64,000 nucleotides of DNA. Source: Aliishimia sp039978895. GTDB lineage: Bacteria > Pseudomonadota > Alphaproteobacteria > Rhodobacterales > Rhodobacteraceae. The notes beneath the pieces are model-generated. The model worked only from the letters and a program-made list of their open reading frames with translations. It searched no databases and was not told the DNA's origin. The position numbers and the translations under genes were made by a program. The stretch covers positions 62,001 through 126,000 of the forward strand of contig JBDWAL010000010.1 in assembly GCA_039978895.1 (NCBI GenBank), read 5' to 3'. Shown here piece after piece: positions 25,181 to 34,468 of the stretch (within the stretch, counting starts at the first letter, position 1; each line of letters starts with the position of its first letter).

Positions 25181-26998
25181 ATGGCAGATATCAAACCTTT
25201 CCCCGCATGGCCCGACGTGGCCGCCGATCTTGTTAACGTTGCCGCAGGGCGCGAACACGCAGATACCGTCATCAAAGGCGGAATTTGGGTCAATGTTCAC
25301 AGCCGCGAAACCTTACCCGGACATGACATCGCAATTCGACATGGGCGCATCGCTTGTGTTGTCCCCGACGCATCCTATTGCACAGGCCCAGATACCGTCA
25401 TCATTGACGCGGCCGGCCGCTATATGATCCCCGGCTTGTGCGACGGGCACATGCATATCGAGTCCGGCATGTTGACCCCCGCTGAGTTCGCACGCGCTGT
25501 GATCCCGCATGGCACGACGTCTATGTTCACCGATCCGCATGAAATCGCCAACGTGCTTGGCCTTGCTGGCGTGCGCATGATGCATGACGAAGCGCTGCTG
25601 CAACCCATCAACATCTTCACCCAAATGCCATCTTGTGCCCCGTCAGCCCCCGGACTTGAAACGACCGGCTTTGAGATCACCGCCGAGGACGTTTCTGAGG
25701 CAATGGCGTGGCCGGGTATTATCGGCTTGGGCGAAATGATGAACTTTCCGGGCGTGGCCAACGCTGACCCAAAGATGCTTGCAGAAATCGCAGCCACACA
25801 ACGCGCAGGCAAGACTGTCGGCGGGCACTATGCCTCCCCTGATCTTGGCGCTGATTTTGCAGCCTACGTTGCGGGTGGCCCCGCGGACGATCACGAAGGA
25901 ACATGCGAAGCAGACGCAATCGCGCGTGTGCGCCAAGGGATGCGGTCCATGATGCGGCTCGGCTCGGCTTGGTACGATGTCGAAAACCAGATCACTGCGA
26001 TCACAGAAAAAGGCCTTGACCCCCGCAACTTCATCCTGTGCACCGATGATTGCCATTCCAGCACGCTCGTGAACGAAGGGCATATGAATCGCGTCGTGCG
26101 GCATGCCATCGCCTGCGGGTGCGATCCGCTGATCGCATTGCAAATGGCCACAATCAACACGGCAACACATTTTGGGTTGGAGCGCGACATCGGTTCACTA
26201 ACGCCGGGACGTCGCGCCGATGTTATCCTGACGTCCGATCTAAAAACTTTACCCATAGAGCACGTCATCGCACGCGGCCAAACCGTCGCCGAAAATGGCC
26301 ACATCACTGTAGATTGCCCACATTTCGATTGGCCTGACACCGCGCGTCAGACAGTTCATTTGGGGCATGTCCTTTCCGCGAAGGACTTTGAGATCGCAGC
26401 CCCACAAGGTGCTAACTCGGTACGTGCAAATGTCATCGGCGTTGTCGAGAACCAAGCTCCTACGAAGGCTTTGCAACACGATCTTCCCGTCCGCGAAGGC
26501 CTTGTTGAACCAATCGACGCACCAGAAACCGACACATGTCATATCGCCTTGGTCGAACGGCATCAGGCTACGGGTGGCGTAACAAATGCATTTGTGTCGG
26601 GCTTTGGCTATCAGGGTCGCATGGCGCTTGCATCGACGGTCGCCCATGACAGTCACCACATGATAGTGGTTGGCACAGATCGCGCGCAAATGGCCCTCGC
26701 GGCGAACCGACTGGCTGACGTCGGTGGGGGCATGTGCCTCTTTAAGGATGACCAAGAGGTCGCGATGGTCGAACTGCCCGTCGCTGGCCTGATGTCGGAC
26801 CGCCCAGCAACCGAAGTCGCAGCCAAAGCAGACAAACTCATCGCCGCAATGGTCGAATGTGGGTGCACCCTGAACAACGCCAACATGCAACATTCGTTGC
26901 TGGCCCTAGTGGTCATTCCAGAGTTGCGCTTGTCAGACCTTGGCCTTGTCGATGTCCGAACCTTTAACTTCATACCTGTATTTGAGCCTGTTTCATGA
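25181..26998 (+). CDS. ade: Adenine deaminase
   Basis: The 605-residue amidohydrolase converts adenine to hypoxanthine and ammonia. Metal-site segments are C-D-G-H-M-H-I-E-S and H-G-T-T-S-M-F-T-D-P-H-E-I, with G-G-H-Y and C-T-D-D-C-H further on. The C-terminal adenine deaminase domain follows (about 420-600) and the length is usual. The next gene, amn, overlaps by 4 bases. The two proteins would act in sequence, with AMP split to adenine and adenine deaminated. It is divergent from the VOC gene; no operator is evident in the 113-base gap. Confidence 0.95.
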   Translation: MADIKPFPAWPDVAADLVNVAAGREHADTVIKGGIWVNVHSRETLPGHDIAIRHGRIACVVPDASYCTGPDTVIIDAAGRYMIPGLCDGHMHIESGMLTPAEFARAVIPHGTTSMFTDPHEIANVLGLAGVRMMHDEALLQPINIFTQMPSCAPSAPGLETTGFEITAEDVSEAMAWPGIIGLGEMMNFPGVANADPKMLAEIAATQRAGKTVGGHYASPDLGADFAAYVAGGPADDHEGTCEADAIARVRQGMRSMMRLGSAWYDVENQITAITEKGLDPRNFILCTDDCHSSTLVNEGHMNRVVRHAIACGCDPLIALQMATINTATHFGLERDIGSLTPGRRADVILTSDLKTLPIEHVIARGQTVAENGHITVDCPHFDWPDTARQTVHLGHVLSAKDFEIAAPQGANSVRANVIGVVENQAPTKALQHDLPVREGLVEPIDAPETDTCHIALVERHQATGGVTNAFVSGFGYQGRMALASTVAHDSHHMIVVGTDRAQMALAANRLADVGGGMCLFKDDQEVAMVELPVAGLMSDRPATEVAAKADKLIAAMVECGCTLNNANMQHSLLALVVIPELRLSDLGLVDVRTFNFIPVFEPVS

Positions 26999-28452
26999 AC
27001 AAGATTGACACCCCCACAAATCCGTCACCAGAAATCTTCCACGACGCAGTTGCCGCTGTGGATCGTTTGGAAGAGCTCTATTTCGAGGCCACGTCCTTTT
27101 TGCGCACACGCTTTATGCAGGCGATGGAACATGGTGCGCCCGCAAACCGTGCCCGCGCTTTCTATCCTGAGGTCCGGTTTCGCACCTCGACTTATGCACA
27201 AGTGGATACCCGATTGTCGTTTGGGCATGTGTCATCGCCGGGCAGCTATTCCACGACGATCACACGCCCTGTTTTGTTCAGAGACTACCTGATCCAGCAG
27301 ATCGGATTGCTGATCGAGAACCACAATGAACCTGTCGAAATTGGCCTATCTTCTACACCGATCCCCGTGCATTTCGCGATGGGCAGCGATAGCTCCGTCC
27401 CGCAAGATGGTGCAAGCCAGTTTACATTGCGTGACGTGTTTGACGTGCCCGATTTGTCGACGACCAATGATGATATCGTCAACGGGACCTATGTCAGCCC
27501 GGATGAAACCGGACCGCTGGCACCATTCACCGCCCAGCGCGTTGATTATTCGCTCGCCCGGTTGGAGCACTACACCGCGACAAGTCCTGAGCACTTCCAG
27601 AACCACGTGTTGTTTACCAATTACCAATTCTACGTGGCCGAATTCGAAGCTTACGCCCGAGGGCAGCTTGACGATCCGCATAGCGGGTACACTGAATTTG
27701 TCTCAACTGGGAACCAATGCATATCTTGCGGGGATGACCCGATCATCCAACCCGAAAAACTACCACAGATGCCGACTTATCACCTCAAGCGGGCTGATGG
27801 ATCTGGCATTACATTGGTGAATATTGGCGTCGGTCCTTCCAACGCGAAAACAGCAACGGATCACATCGCAGTTCTACGTCCGCACGCTTGGTTAATGGTG
27901 GGTCACTGCGCCGGACTTCGAAACTCGCAAGCGTTGGGTGACTTTGTGCTCGCGCACGCGTATTTGCGCGAAGACCATGTGTTGGACGATGACTTGCCTG
28001 TTTGGATTCCCATCCCTGCTCTTGCAGAAATCCAAATCGCTTTGGAGCAAGCGGTTGCAGAGGTCACCGCCCTTGAAGGCTACGAACTCAAGCGCCTTAT
28101 GCGCACCGGGACTGTCGCCACGATCGACAACCGCAACTGGGAACTGCGCGAACATCAAGGACCTGTGCAACGCTTAAGCCAGTCGCGTGCTGTCGCATTG
28201 GATATGGAAAGCGCCACGATTGCCGCCAATGGCTACAGATTTCGAGTTCCCTATGGCACCTTGTTATGCGTGTCTGACAAGCCCCTTCATGGAGAGTTGA
28301 AACTACCTGGTATGGCAACAGACTTCTACAAAACCCAAGTTGCGCGCCACTTGAACATTGGTATACGCGCTATGGAACGCCTTCGTGAAATGCCATTGGA
28401 ACGCATTCAGAGTCGGAAATTGCGTTCATTCGACGAAACCGCCTTCCTTTAA
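26995..28452 (+). CDS. amn: AMP nucleosidase
   Basis: The 485-residue enzyme hydrolyses AMP to adenine and ribose 5-phosphate. The N-terminal AMP nucleosidase domain (about 1-170) and the C-terminal phosphorylase-like domain (about 200-470) are both present; typical segments are V-G-H-C-A-G-L-R-N-S-Q and A-L-D-M-E-S-A-T-I-A-A-N-G-Y. The start lies within the end of ade (ATGA), so the two are translationally coupled. An HU gene follows 129 bases later with its own leader. Confidence 0.95.
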   Translation: MNKIDTPTNPSPEIFHDAVAAVDRLEELYFEATSFLRTRFMQAMEHGAPANRARAFYPEVRFRTSTYAQVDTRLSFGHVSSPGSYSTTITRPVLFRDYLIQQIGLLIENHNEPVEIGLSSTPIPVHFAMGSDSSVPQDGASQFTLRDVFDVPDLSTTNDDIVNGTYVSPDETGPLAPFTAQRVDYSLARLEHYTATSPEHFQNHVLFTNYQFYVAEFEAYARGQLDDPHSGYTEFVSTGNQCISCGDDPIIQPEKLPQMPTYHLKRADGSGITLVNIGVGPSNAKTATDHIAVLRPHAWLMVGHCAGLRNSQALGDFVLAHAYLREDHVLDDDLPVWIPIPALAEIQIALEQAVAEVTALEGYELKRLMRTGTVATIDNRNWELREHQGPVQRLSQSRAVALDMESATIAANGYRFRVPYGTLLCVSDKPLHGELKLPGMATDFYKTQVARHLNIGIRAMERLREMPLERIQSRKLRSFDETAFL

Positions 28453-28580
28453 AGGGAAAAATCGCGAAAAAACTGCTAATTTCCTCGTAAATCTACCCGC
28501 TAGTCGTTGTGTGCTTATACAATATACCGTTACAGTCCCCCAGTGAGGCCCTAGACATCGGGCACGTGAAGGAGACCACA

Positions 28581-28868
28581 ATGGCAAAACCAATGACTAA
28601 AACCCAGCTTGTGGCCGCTTTGGCTGAAGATATGGGCACAGACAAAAAATCTGCAGGCGCAGCACTTGAGGCAATGTGCGGTTTGATTACCCGTGAAGTA
28701 TCCGGCGGCGGTGCCGTGACTTTGCCAGGCGTTGGCAAAATCTACTGCCGCGAGCGTCCAGAGCGTATGGTTCGCAACCCTGCGACAGGCGAACAGATCA
28801 AAAAAGAAGCCGACAAAGTGGTCAAAATGACCATCGCGAAAGCACTGAAAGACGGCGTTAACGGCTGA
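28581..28868 (+). CDS. HU-family DNA-binding protein
   Basis: The 95-residue histone-like protein starts M-A-K-P-M-T-K-T-Q-L-V. The beta-arm segment E-R-P-E-R-M-V-R-N-P-A-T-G-E fits the DNA-bending arm of HU/IHF, although the central part is divergent from E. coli HU. The ATG at 28581 has GAAGGAG upstream; 24 further open codons are ignored. The AT-rich leader holds TATACAAT near 28517, a possible -10 box, but I cannot place a -35 box. A strong terminator follows, so it is probably a single-gene unit. Confidence 0.9.
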   Translation: MAKPMTKTQLVAALAEDMGTDKKSAGAALEAMCGLITREVSGGGAVTLPGVGKIYCRERPERMVRNPATGEQIKKEADKVVKMTIAKALKDGVNG

Positions 28869-28892
28869 TCTTGCACTGATCTAAAAATTCAG

Positions 28893-28920
28893 AAAGGGTC
28901 GCCCTCGGGCGGCCCTTTTT
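28893..28920 (+). terminator. Rho-independent terminator after the HU gene
   Basis: AAAGGG-T-CGCCC (28893-28904) pairs with GGGCG-G-CCCTTT (28907-28918), with one T-G wobble, and the stem runs into TTTTT. It lies 25 bases after the HU stop codon. Confidence 0.9.
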
Positions 28921-28951
28921 GCTTAACACCGCCTGAAGGCAGGAGACCCTC

Positions 28952-29830
28952 ATGACCCTTGATCTACGCGCAATCCTCATGGGCTTCGCCTTTGCGTTCA
29001 TCTGGTCCTCTGCATTTTCTTCGGCCCGCATTATTGTTGCAGACGCCTCGCCTTTGGCATCCTTGTCACTACGCTTCTTTGTGTCGGGGTTGATCGGCAT
29101 CGCAATCGCCCGCGCACTTGGCCAAACATGGCATCTGACCCGCGACCAATGGCGTGCAACGATCATTTTTGGTGTCTGCCAGAATGCAATCTACCTTGGT
29201 CTCAACTTTGTTGCGATGCAAACGGTGGAAGCAGGCCTTGCATCGATCATCGCATCGACCATGCCTTTGATGGTCGCGTTGGCCACATGGGTGTTCTTCC
29301 GTGAACGGTTGCCACTCTTTGGCGTGATCGGATTGATTTTGGGCTTCGCGGGCGTCGCGCTGATTATGTCGGCCCGATTGAGTGCCGGTGTCGATCTTTA
29401 TGGCCTCGGCTTGTGCCTTATCGCCGCCGCAGCCCTGACAGTCGCCACCCTGTCGATGCGCGGTGCGTCCAGCGGCGGAAACCTGATGATGGTGGTTGGC
29501 TTGCAAATGTTTGTAGGGGCCATCGTGCTTGCTATTGCTTCAGCGGCCACAGAAACCATCCACGTTAATCCGACCCCCGAACTTGCTTTGGCATTCGCAT
29601 ACACCACGCTGTTCCCCGGCCTTTTGGCCACATGGATTTGGTTCAAGCTGGTTCAGCGGATCGGTGCGATCAAAGCCGCGACGTTCCACTTCCTCAATCC
29701 CTTCTTTGGGGTCGCTGTGGCCGCCGTCATTCTGGGTGAAACGCTTTCAACACGCGATATCATCGGTGTAGCGATCATTGCGTTAGGCATTCTTGCGGTA
29801 CAATTGGCACGCCAACAAAAAACCAAGTGA
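28952..29830 (+). CDS. EamA/DMT-superfamily transporter
   Basis: The 292-residue inner-membrane protein has about ten hydrophobic segments in two EamA repeats. I-W-S-S-A-F-S-S-A-R at the first segment and the C-terminal G-V-A-I-I-A-L-G-I-L-A-V-Q-L are typical. It is a different protein from the EamA carrier at 6397-7338. Substrate unknown. The start has CAGGAGAC upstream and follows the HU terminator, so it must have its own promoter. A thioredoxin-like gene follows after 67 bases. Confidence 0.85.
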   Translation: MTLDLRAILMGFAFAFIWSSAFSSARIIVADASPLASLSLRFFVSGLIGIAIARALGQTWHLTRDQWRATIIFGVCQNAIYLGLNFVAMQTVEAGLASIIASTMPLMVALATWVFFRERLPLFGVIGLILGFAGVALIMSARLSAGVDLYGLGLCLIAAAALTVATLSMRGASSGGNLMMVVGLQMFVGAIVLAIASAATETIHVNPTPELALAFAYTTLFPGLLATWIWFKLVQRIGAIKAATFHFLNPFFGVAVAAVILGETLSTRDIIGVAIIALGILAVQLARQQKTK

Positions 29831-29897
29831 ACTCCACTTTGTCGGATCCCATTTCCGCGCTAGTTTCCCCCAAATTTCAATCAGACGAGTAATCTTT

Positions 29898-30299
29898 ATG
29901 CAGCGTCGCCATTTCATGACATCCCTGACCGCCGCCACATTTCTTCCGTTTGGTGCGCACGCATATTCTGCCGTAGAATATGCACCAAACACATGGCGTG
30001 AACTTCGCGACAATGACAACAAAGTAATCCTGAACTTCAGGGCCTCGTGGTCTTTGACCTGCCAGATAAAGCAAGACATCCTAACCCAACTTTTGCAAGA
30101 AACGCCCGCCTATCAAAATCTGACCTTTTTGGAAGTTGATTGGGACACATTTGGCCGATCACAATGGACAGAACGCCTTAAGGTCAAACGCCGGTCCACC
30201 TTGATTGCGATGAAGGGCAAAAATGAGATCGCGCGCGTGGTAAACGAACCTTACGCCCGTTCCTTGCGCCGCCTTCTTGATGCCGCCTTGGCTGCCTAA
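29898..30299 (+). CDS. Exported thioredoxin-fold protein lacking the first active-site Cys
   Basis: The 133-residue precursor begins M-Q-R-R-H-F-M-T-S-L with a hydrophobic stretch ending G-A-H-A, which looks like a Tat-type signal. The mature part resembles the C-terminal thioredoxin domain of DsbD, but the site reads A-S-W-S-L-T-C: Ser replaces the first Cys. V-D-W-D-T-F and the later segment fit the fold. Without a C-x-x-C pair it cannot cycle as a normal thiol oxidoreductase; a monothiol or chaperone role is possible. It lies 68 bases before msrB. Confidence 0.65.
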   Translation: MQRRHFMTSLTAATFLPFGAHAYSAVEYAPNTWRELRDNDNKVILNFRASWSLTCQIKQDILTQLLQETPAYQNLTFLEVDWDTFGRSQWTERLKVKRRSTLIAMKGKNEIARVVNEPYARSLRRLLDAALAA

Positions 30300-30367
30300 C
30301 ACAGATCCCCCTTTGATTTTGGCGCAAGACACCCCAAGTTAAGGCAAAGCACAGGACGGAGGACATC

Positions 30368-30811
30368 ATGGCCACATACACAAAAAACCCGGACACGCTC
30401 GCGACCCTCACCCCAGAGGAATTCTGGGTCACCCAAGAGAGCGGGACGGAACGTCCGGGCACAGGGAAATACCTGAACAACAAAGAACCCGGCATCTATG
30501 TAGATGTTGTATCTGGTGAGCCATTGTTTGCCTCGGCAGACAAATACGAATCCGGATGCGGCTGGCCGAGTTTCACCAAACCCATAGAAAACGTGACCGA
30601 ACATCGTGACATGACCCACGGTATGGTGCGCGTCGAAGTAAGATCCGCATATGGGGACAGCCATTTGGGGCACGTCTTCAACGATGGCCCCCCAGATCGG
30701 GGCGGTCTGCGCTATTGTATCAATTCCGCGTCTCTTCGATTTGTTCATCGCGACGACATGGAATCAGAGGGCCTTGGCGCCTACCTAGATCAAGTGGAGG
30801 ATATCGCATGA
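30368..30811 (+). CDS. msrB: Peptide-methionine (R)-S-oxide reductase MsrB, zinc-less type
   Basis: The 147-residue enzyme reduces the R epimer of methionine sulfoxide. The catalytic Cys is in R-Y-C-I-N-S-A-S-L. S-G-C-G-W-P-S-F supplies a possible resolving Cys. The zinc-binding C-x-x-C usual after G-I-Y is absent (G-I-Y-V-D-V-V-S-G), which marks the zinc-free subgroup. Its stop overlaps the msrA start as ATGA. No signal peptide is present, so it acts in the cytoplasm. Confidence 0.92.
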   Translation: MATYTKNPDTLATLTPEEFWVTQESGTERPGTGKYLNNKEPGIYVDVVSGEPLFASADKYESGCGWPSFTKPIENVTEHRDMTHGMVRVEVRSAYGDSHLGHVFNDGPPDRGGLRYCINSASLRFVHRDDMESEGLGAYLDQVEDIA

Positions 30812-31317
30812 GCACGACACAACGCGCCGTACTAGCTGGTGGCTGCTTTTGGGGCATGCAAGATTTGATCCGCAAGATACCTGGGATCAAGGACACCAGC
30901 GTTGGTTACACGGGCGGAGACGTCCCCAATGCCACATATCGCAACCACGGCACCCACGCCGAAGGGATCGAGGTCATCTTTGATCCCGCACAGATCACCT
31001 ACCGGCAAGTGCTGGAATTCTTCTTCCAAATCCATGACCCAAGCACCCTAAACCAGCAAGGTAATGATCGCGGATTGAGCTACCGATCCGCTATCTACTA
31101 CGTAGATGATGCACAAAAAGAGATCGCGCTAGAGACGATTTCTGATGTGGATGCGTCCGGCATTTGGCCCGGTAAAGTTGTGACCGAGGTCGAACCCGTT
31201 AGCGATTTTTGGGAAGCCGAACCAGAACATCAAGACTATCTTGAACGCATCCCCAACGGGTACACGTGCCACTTCCCGCGCGCCAATTGGGTTTTACCCA
31301 AACGCGCCGCAGAATAA
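30808..31317 (+). CDS. msrA: Peptide-methionine (S)-S-oxide reductase MsrA
   Basis: The 169-residue enzyme reduces the S epimer of methionine sulfoxide. The catalytic motif G-G-C-F-W-G-M is present, and the family segments V-G-Y-T-G-G and H-D-P-S-T-L-N-Q-Q-G-N-D-R-G are intact. A later Cys in G-Y-T-C-H-F may resolve the disulfide. The start is the ATG that overlaps the msrB stop; the longer frame lies inside msrB. It is convergent with the HyuA-type gene, 7 bases apart. Confidence 0.94.
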   Translation: MSTTQRAVLAGGCFWGMQDLIRKIPGIKDTSVGYTGGDVPNATYRNHGTHAEGIEVIFDPAQITYRQVLEFFFQIHDPSTLNQQGNDRGLSYRSAIYYVDDAQKEIALETISDVDASGIWPGKVVTEVEPVSDFWEAEPEHQDYLERIPNGYTCHFPRANWVLPKRAAE

Positions 31318-31324
31318 CCAAAAG

Positions 31325-33331
31325 CTAGCCGACTGCTACGCGCGGTCGGCCAGCGGCTTCAACTGTGACTGTCGCCTCAACGAACACCTCGCGTGCCTCG
31401 GCCTGTGCCGTGCGGATATCCCGTTCAACGGAAATCTGGATGTCTGCTGCACCCGCCTGTTGAGCCTGTGCGAATGCGTCCTCGCGCAACACTGTTTCCA
31501 AACGCTGTAACGCTGGTTTGGATGCGCTGAAATCTTCAGGACCTGTTTCCAAATGCACGCGGAACAATCCCTCGCTTGGTGCGGTGATCGTGCCGACTGT
31601 GCGCATCGTGACGCGCCCCACGACAGCCCCAATCGCATTCGCGACCCCCGCATGTTCTGGCAGGATCATTTCGCTTCCCATCAGAGTGCCAACCGCCGGA
31701 TAATATGACGCCGCAGACGCCCCAAGACCAATAACTGGCACATTCAACCCAGTTTCAATGCGCACGACTCCGCGATGCTTCTGTAAACCTGCTTGCATCA
31801 AACTGTGCCGTGCCAAGTGTTCAGGCGTTAATCCGAAGTTTTCACCATCTTCTGCAAAGCCTGTTTCCAACAGGGCAAGCCCTGTCTGATCGGTCAACTG
31901 ATCCACAATCATCTGCGCCATAACCAAAGGATCATCCGCCAGTTTTTCGCCAGCCCCGGTGCGCCTACGCCCCAACAAGATCATTGCCTTATGTGCAGCC
32001 TCCGAATCCCAAGCGTCCAACCGCTGCAAAACGTGGCTCGCATCCGACGGGGTTGCGCCAGCGACTTGAACGATCCCTCGTTCTACCAACCGCTTGAGGG
32101 CCGCATTATCCATACGTGTCTTAAGCGATTGACCTAAAGGCTGCACATCGTCACCAATCCGCTCAAGCAACGCTTCATCGCGCGACGACAAACCGTCCGC
32201 CGAAACGCCCTGCACCCGGCGAAGAAACCGTCCGTCATATTCCGAGGGCGTCGTGCTTCGGATTTGCGCATCCAGCGTTTTGTGAACCACCTCAGGGGCG
32301 TCCAGTGCGATCAACGAAACTGGTACCAACCGTCGCGGGCCGAGTGTCACGCCACCTTGCAACCCCTCGCTTAGGAAATGCACCTCGCTGTCACCGCCCA
32401 GTCCTGTCGTGCGCATCGCGACCGCCTCAACCATCGTTCGGTATGGACCGACACATGCGCCATCTGGATCGATTTTTGGCTTCCCACCTCGCAACAAGGC
32501 CACATCTGTTGTCGTCCCACCAATATCACTCACCAATGCGTCCTGCGCACCCGTCATCCAAGATGCCCCAACAATCGACGCAGCAGGGCCGCTTAATATG
32601 GTTTCAATCGGCTTTTCGCGGGCCTGAGCCGCACTCACCAAGGCGCCATCTCCGCGCACGACCATCATGGGTGCGATGATCCCCATGTTTTGCAATTGCG
32701 TCTCTGCGCGCGTGATCAAACGGTCAATCATTCCGATCAAACGCGCATTGAGGATTGCCGTCATCGCCCGCTTTGGCCCCCCTAATTTGGCCGATAATTG
32801 GTGCGACGCGCTCATAGGTCGACCGGTGATTTCCGAGATCAACGCCATTGCGCGCAACTCATGCGCCGGGTTGCGTACAGCAAACTGGCTGGCCACTGCA
32901 AACCCACTCACGTCGTCCTTGTGCGCCGTTAGAAAATCCTTGAGGGCATCGATATCCAAGGGAACCGCTTCCCCGCCAGCGTGATTGTGCCCACCGTCCA
33001 ATACCAAAACAGGATCGCCTTTGAGCGCCTCTTGCAGCCCATGCTTTTCCAAGTCTTGTTCGCGAAATCCAATATAGATCAACGCAACACGCCCGCCCTG
33101 CCCTTCCACTAATGCATTTGTGGCAAGGGTCGTCGACAAAGACGCCAGTTTGATATCTGATGGGTCTATACAGCTTTGCGACAAGACCGCTTGCACCGCG
33201 CCACCGACACCAATCGCAAGATCATGACGGGTTGTTAACGCTTTGGCTGATGCCACAACGGTTTGCTCATCGCGGATCAAAACGGCGTCTGTGTATGTCC
33301 CGCCAGTATCTACACCCAAACTCAATACCAT
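31325..33331 (-). CDS. Hydantoinase/oxoprolinase-family protein, HyuA type
   Basis: The 668-residue protein starts V-L-S-L-G-V-D-T-G-G-T-Y-T-D-A, the phosphate-binding start of the ASKHA ATPase fold used by N-methylhydantoinase A. A second nucleotide-binding segment reads D-I-G-G-T-T-T-D-V-A-L-L. Such proteins hydrolyse hydantoins or oxoproline with ATP and normally work with a HyuB subunit. No hyuB gene is next to it, since msrA lies on one side and queG on the other, so this is a stand-alone form. Substrate unknown. Confidence 0.85.
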   Translation of the reverse strand: MVLSLGVDTGGTYTDAVLIRDEQTVVASAKALTTRHDLAIGVGGAVQAVLSQSCIDPSDIKLASLSTTLATNALVEGQGGRVALIYIGFREQDLEKHGLQEALKGDPVLVLDGGHNHAGGEAVPLDIDALKDFLTAHKDDVSGFAVASQFAVRNPAHELRAMALISEITGRPMSASHQLSAKLGGPKRAMTAILNARLIGMIDRLITRAETQLQNMGIIAPMMVVRGDGALVSAAQAREKPIETILSGPAASIVGASWMTGAQDALVSDIGGTTTDVALLRGGKPKIDPDGACVGPYRTMVEAVAMRTTGLGGDSEVHFLSEGLQGGVTLGPRRLVPVSLIALDAPEVVHKTLDAQIRSTTPSEYDGRFLRRVQGVSADGLSSRDEALLERIGDDVQPLGQSLKTRMDNAALKRLVERGIVQVAGATPSDASHVLQRLDAWDSEAAHKAMILLGRRRTGAGEKLADDPLVMAQMIVDQLTDQTGLALLETGFAEDGENFGLTPEHLARHSLMQAGLQKHRGVVRIETGLNVPVIGLGASAASYYPAVGTLMGSEMILPEHAGVANAIGAVVGRVTMRTVGTITAPSEGLFRVHLETGPEDFSASKPALQRLETVLREDAFAQAQQAGAADIQISVERDIRTAQAEAREVFVEATVTVEAAGRPRVAVG

Positions 33332-33376
33332 GATGATGTCCCCCGTTTTTTAAACGCCATTAGCGCGTCACAAGGA

Positions 33377-34414
33377 TTAAGACGAGCCTAGACGCGACAT
33401 TGCCCATGTCGCTGCGTCCGCAACGGCTTCATTGCTGTCCTGACATAGATTGGCTGCAATGGATCGCATCGCAACGTCGCCAGAATTCCCAATTGCATAC
33501 AGCACATTGCGCACAAATCGATCCCGCCCAATCCGTTTGATGGGCGAGCCAGAGAACAACGCCCTAAATGCGGCATCGTCCAATTGAGCCAACTCCGCTA
33601 GCTTTGGTGCACGCAAGTCGTCTCGCGCGGCATAACGCATGTCTGAGGCCTGAACCGCAAATTTGTTCCACGGGCACGCGGCAAGACAATCATCACATCC
33701 GTAAATGTGGTTGCCCATTTTCGCCCGAAGATCTTCTTCAACGGGCCCTTTATGTTCTATCGTCAAATAGGAAATGCACTTGCGCGCATCCAAGCGATAC
33801 GGCGCTGGAAAGGCGTTTGTCGGACATACATCCAAACAAGATCGACATGACCCGCAATGATCGACCTCGGCGGCATCTGGTTCTAGCTCCAAAGTGGTAA
33901 AAACAGACCCTATGAAAGCCCAATTTCCCCAATCACGACTGACTAAATTGGTGTGCTTGCCTTGCCAGCCCAAACCAGCCGCTTGCCCTAGTGCTTTTTC
34001 TGGCACAGGGGCTGTGTCCACGAACACCTTCACCTGGCATCCAGTTTTCTCGACCATCCAACGCGCCAACCGCTTGAGACGCTTTTTCACCAAATCATGG
34101 TAATCTTTGTTTTGCGCATAAACCGACACAGCCCCAAGATCAGGATGCTTCAATACCTCCAACGGGTCATGTTCAGGTGCGTAGCTTTCTGCCAGCATTA
34201 GAACCGACCGTGCTTCGGGCCAAAGTGCACTGGGATCACCGCGCCATGCCACACGATCAGCCATCCAACCCATCTGTCCATGATGCCCGGCGTCAAGAAA
34301 GGATTGCAAACGCCCCATCACTTCCGGCACGGAATCTGGGCGACACACTTTTGCGGAAACGAACCCTTCTTCTAAGGCGCGCTCAATTATCGATGACTTT
34401 TCTAGCATGTCCAT
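33377..34414 (-). CDS. queG: Epoxyqueuosine reductase
   Basis: The 345-residue cobalamin and iron-sulfur enzyme makes queuosine from epoxyqueuosine in tRNA. Two 4Fe-4S sets are visible: C-G-S-C-R-S-C-L-D-V-C-P and C-D-D-C-L-A-A-C-P-W. The C-terminal HEAT-like tail (N-S-G-D-V and following helices) is present. The length is usual for the short type. ATG 34414 or 34408 may start it. It lies 45 bases upstream of the HyuA-type gene and 54 bases after the GST gene on the same strand. trhO at 4021-4917 modifies the same wobble position class. Confidence 0.93.
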   Translation of the reverse strand: MDMLEKSSIIERALEEGFVSAKVCRPDSVPEVMGRLQSFLDAGHHGQMGWMADRVAWRGDPSALWPEARSVLMLAESYAPEHDPLEVLKHPDLGAVSVYAQNKDYHDLVKKRLKRLARWMVEKTGCQVKVFVDTAPVPEKALGQAAGLGWQGKHTNLVSRDWGNWAFIGSVFTTLELEPDAAEVDHCGSCRSCLDVCPTNAFPAPYRLDARKCISYLTIEHKGPVEEDLRAKMGNHIYGCDDCLAACPWNKFAVQASDMRYAARDDLRAPKLAELAQLDDAAFRALFSGSPIKRIGRDRFVRNVLYAIGNSGDVAMRSIAANLCQDSNEAVADAATWAMSRLGSS

Positions 34415-34468
34415 GCGCGACCCGTTTGCGACTTACTGATGTAAACCGCGAGCCTCAGGATAGGTTCT

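Noticed and set aside
25643..26170. 175-codon minus-strand frame opposite ade
   Set aside because: Cys/His-rich shadow; the plus-strand adenine deaminase is certain.
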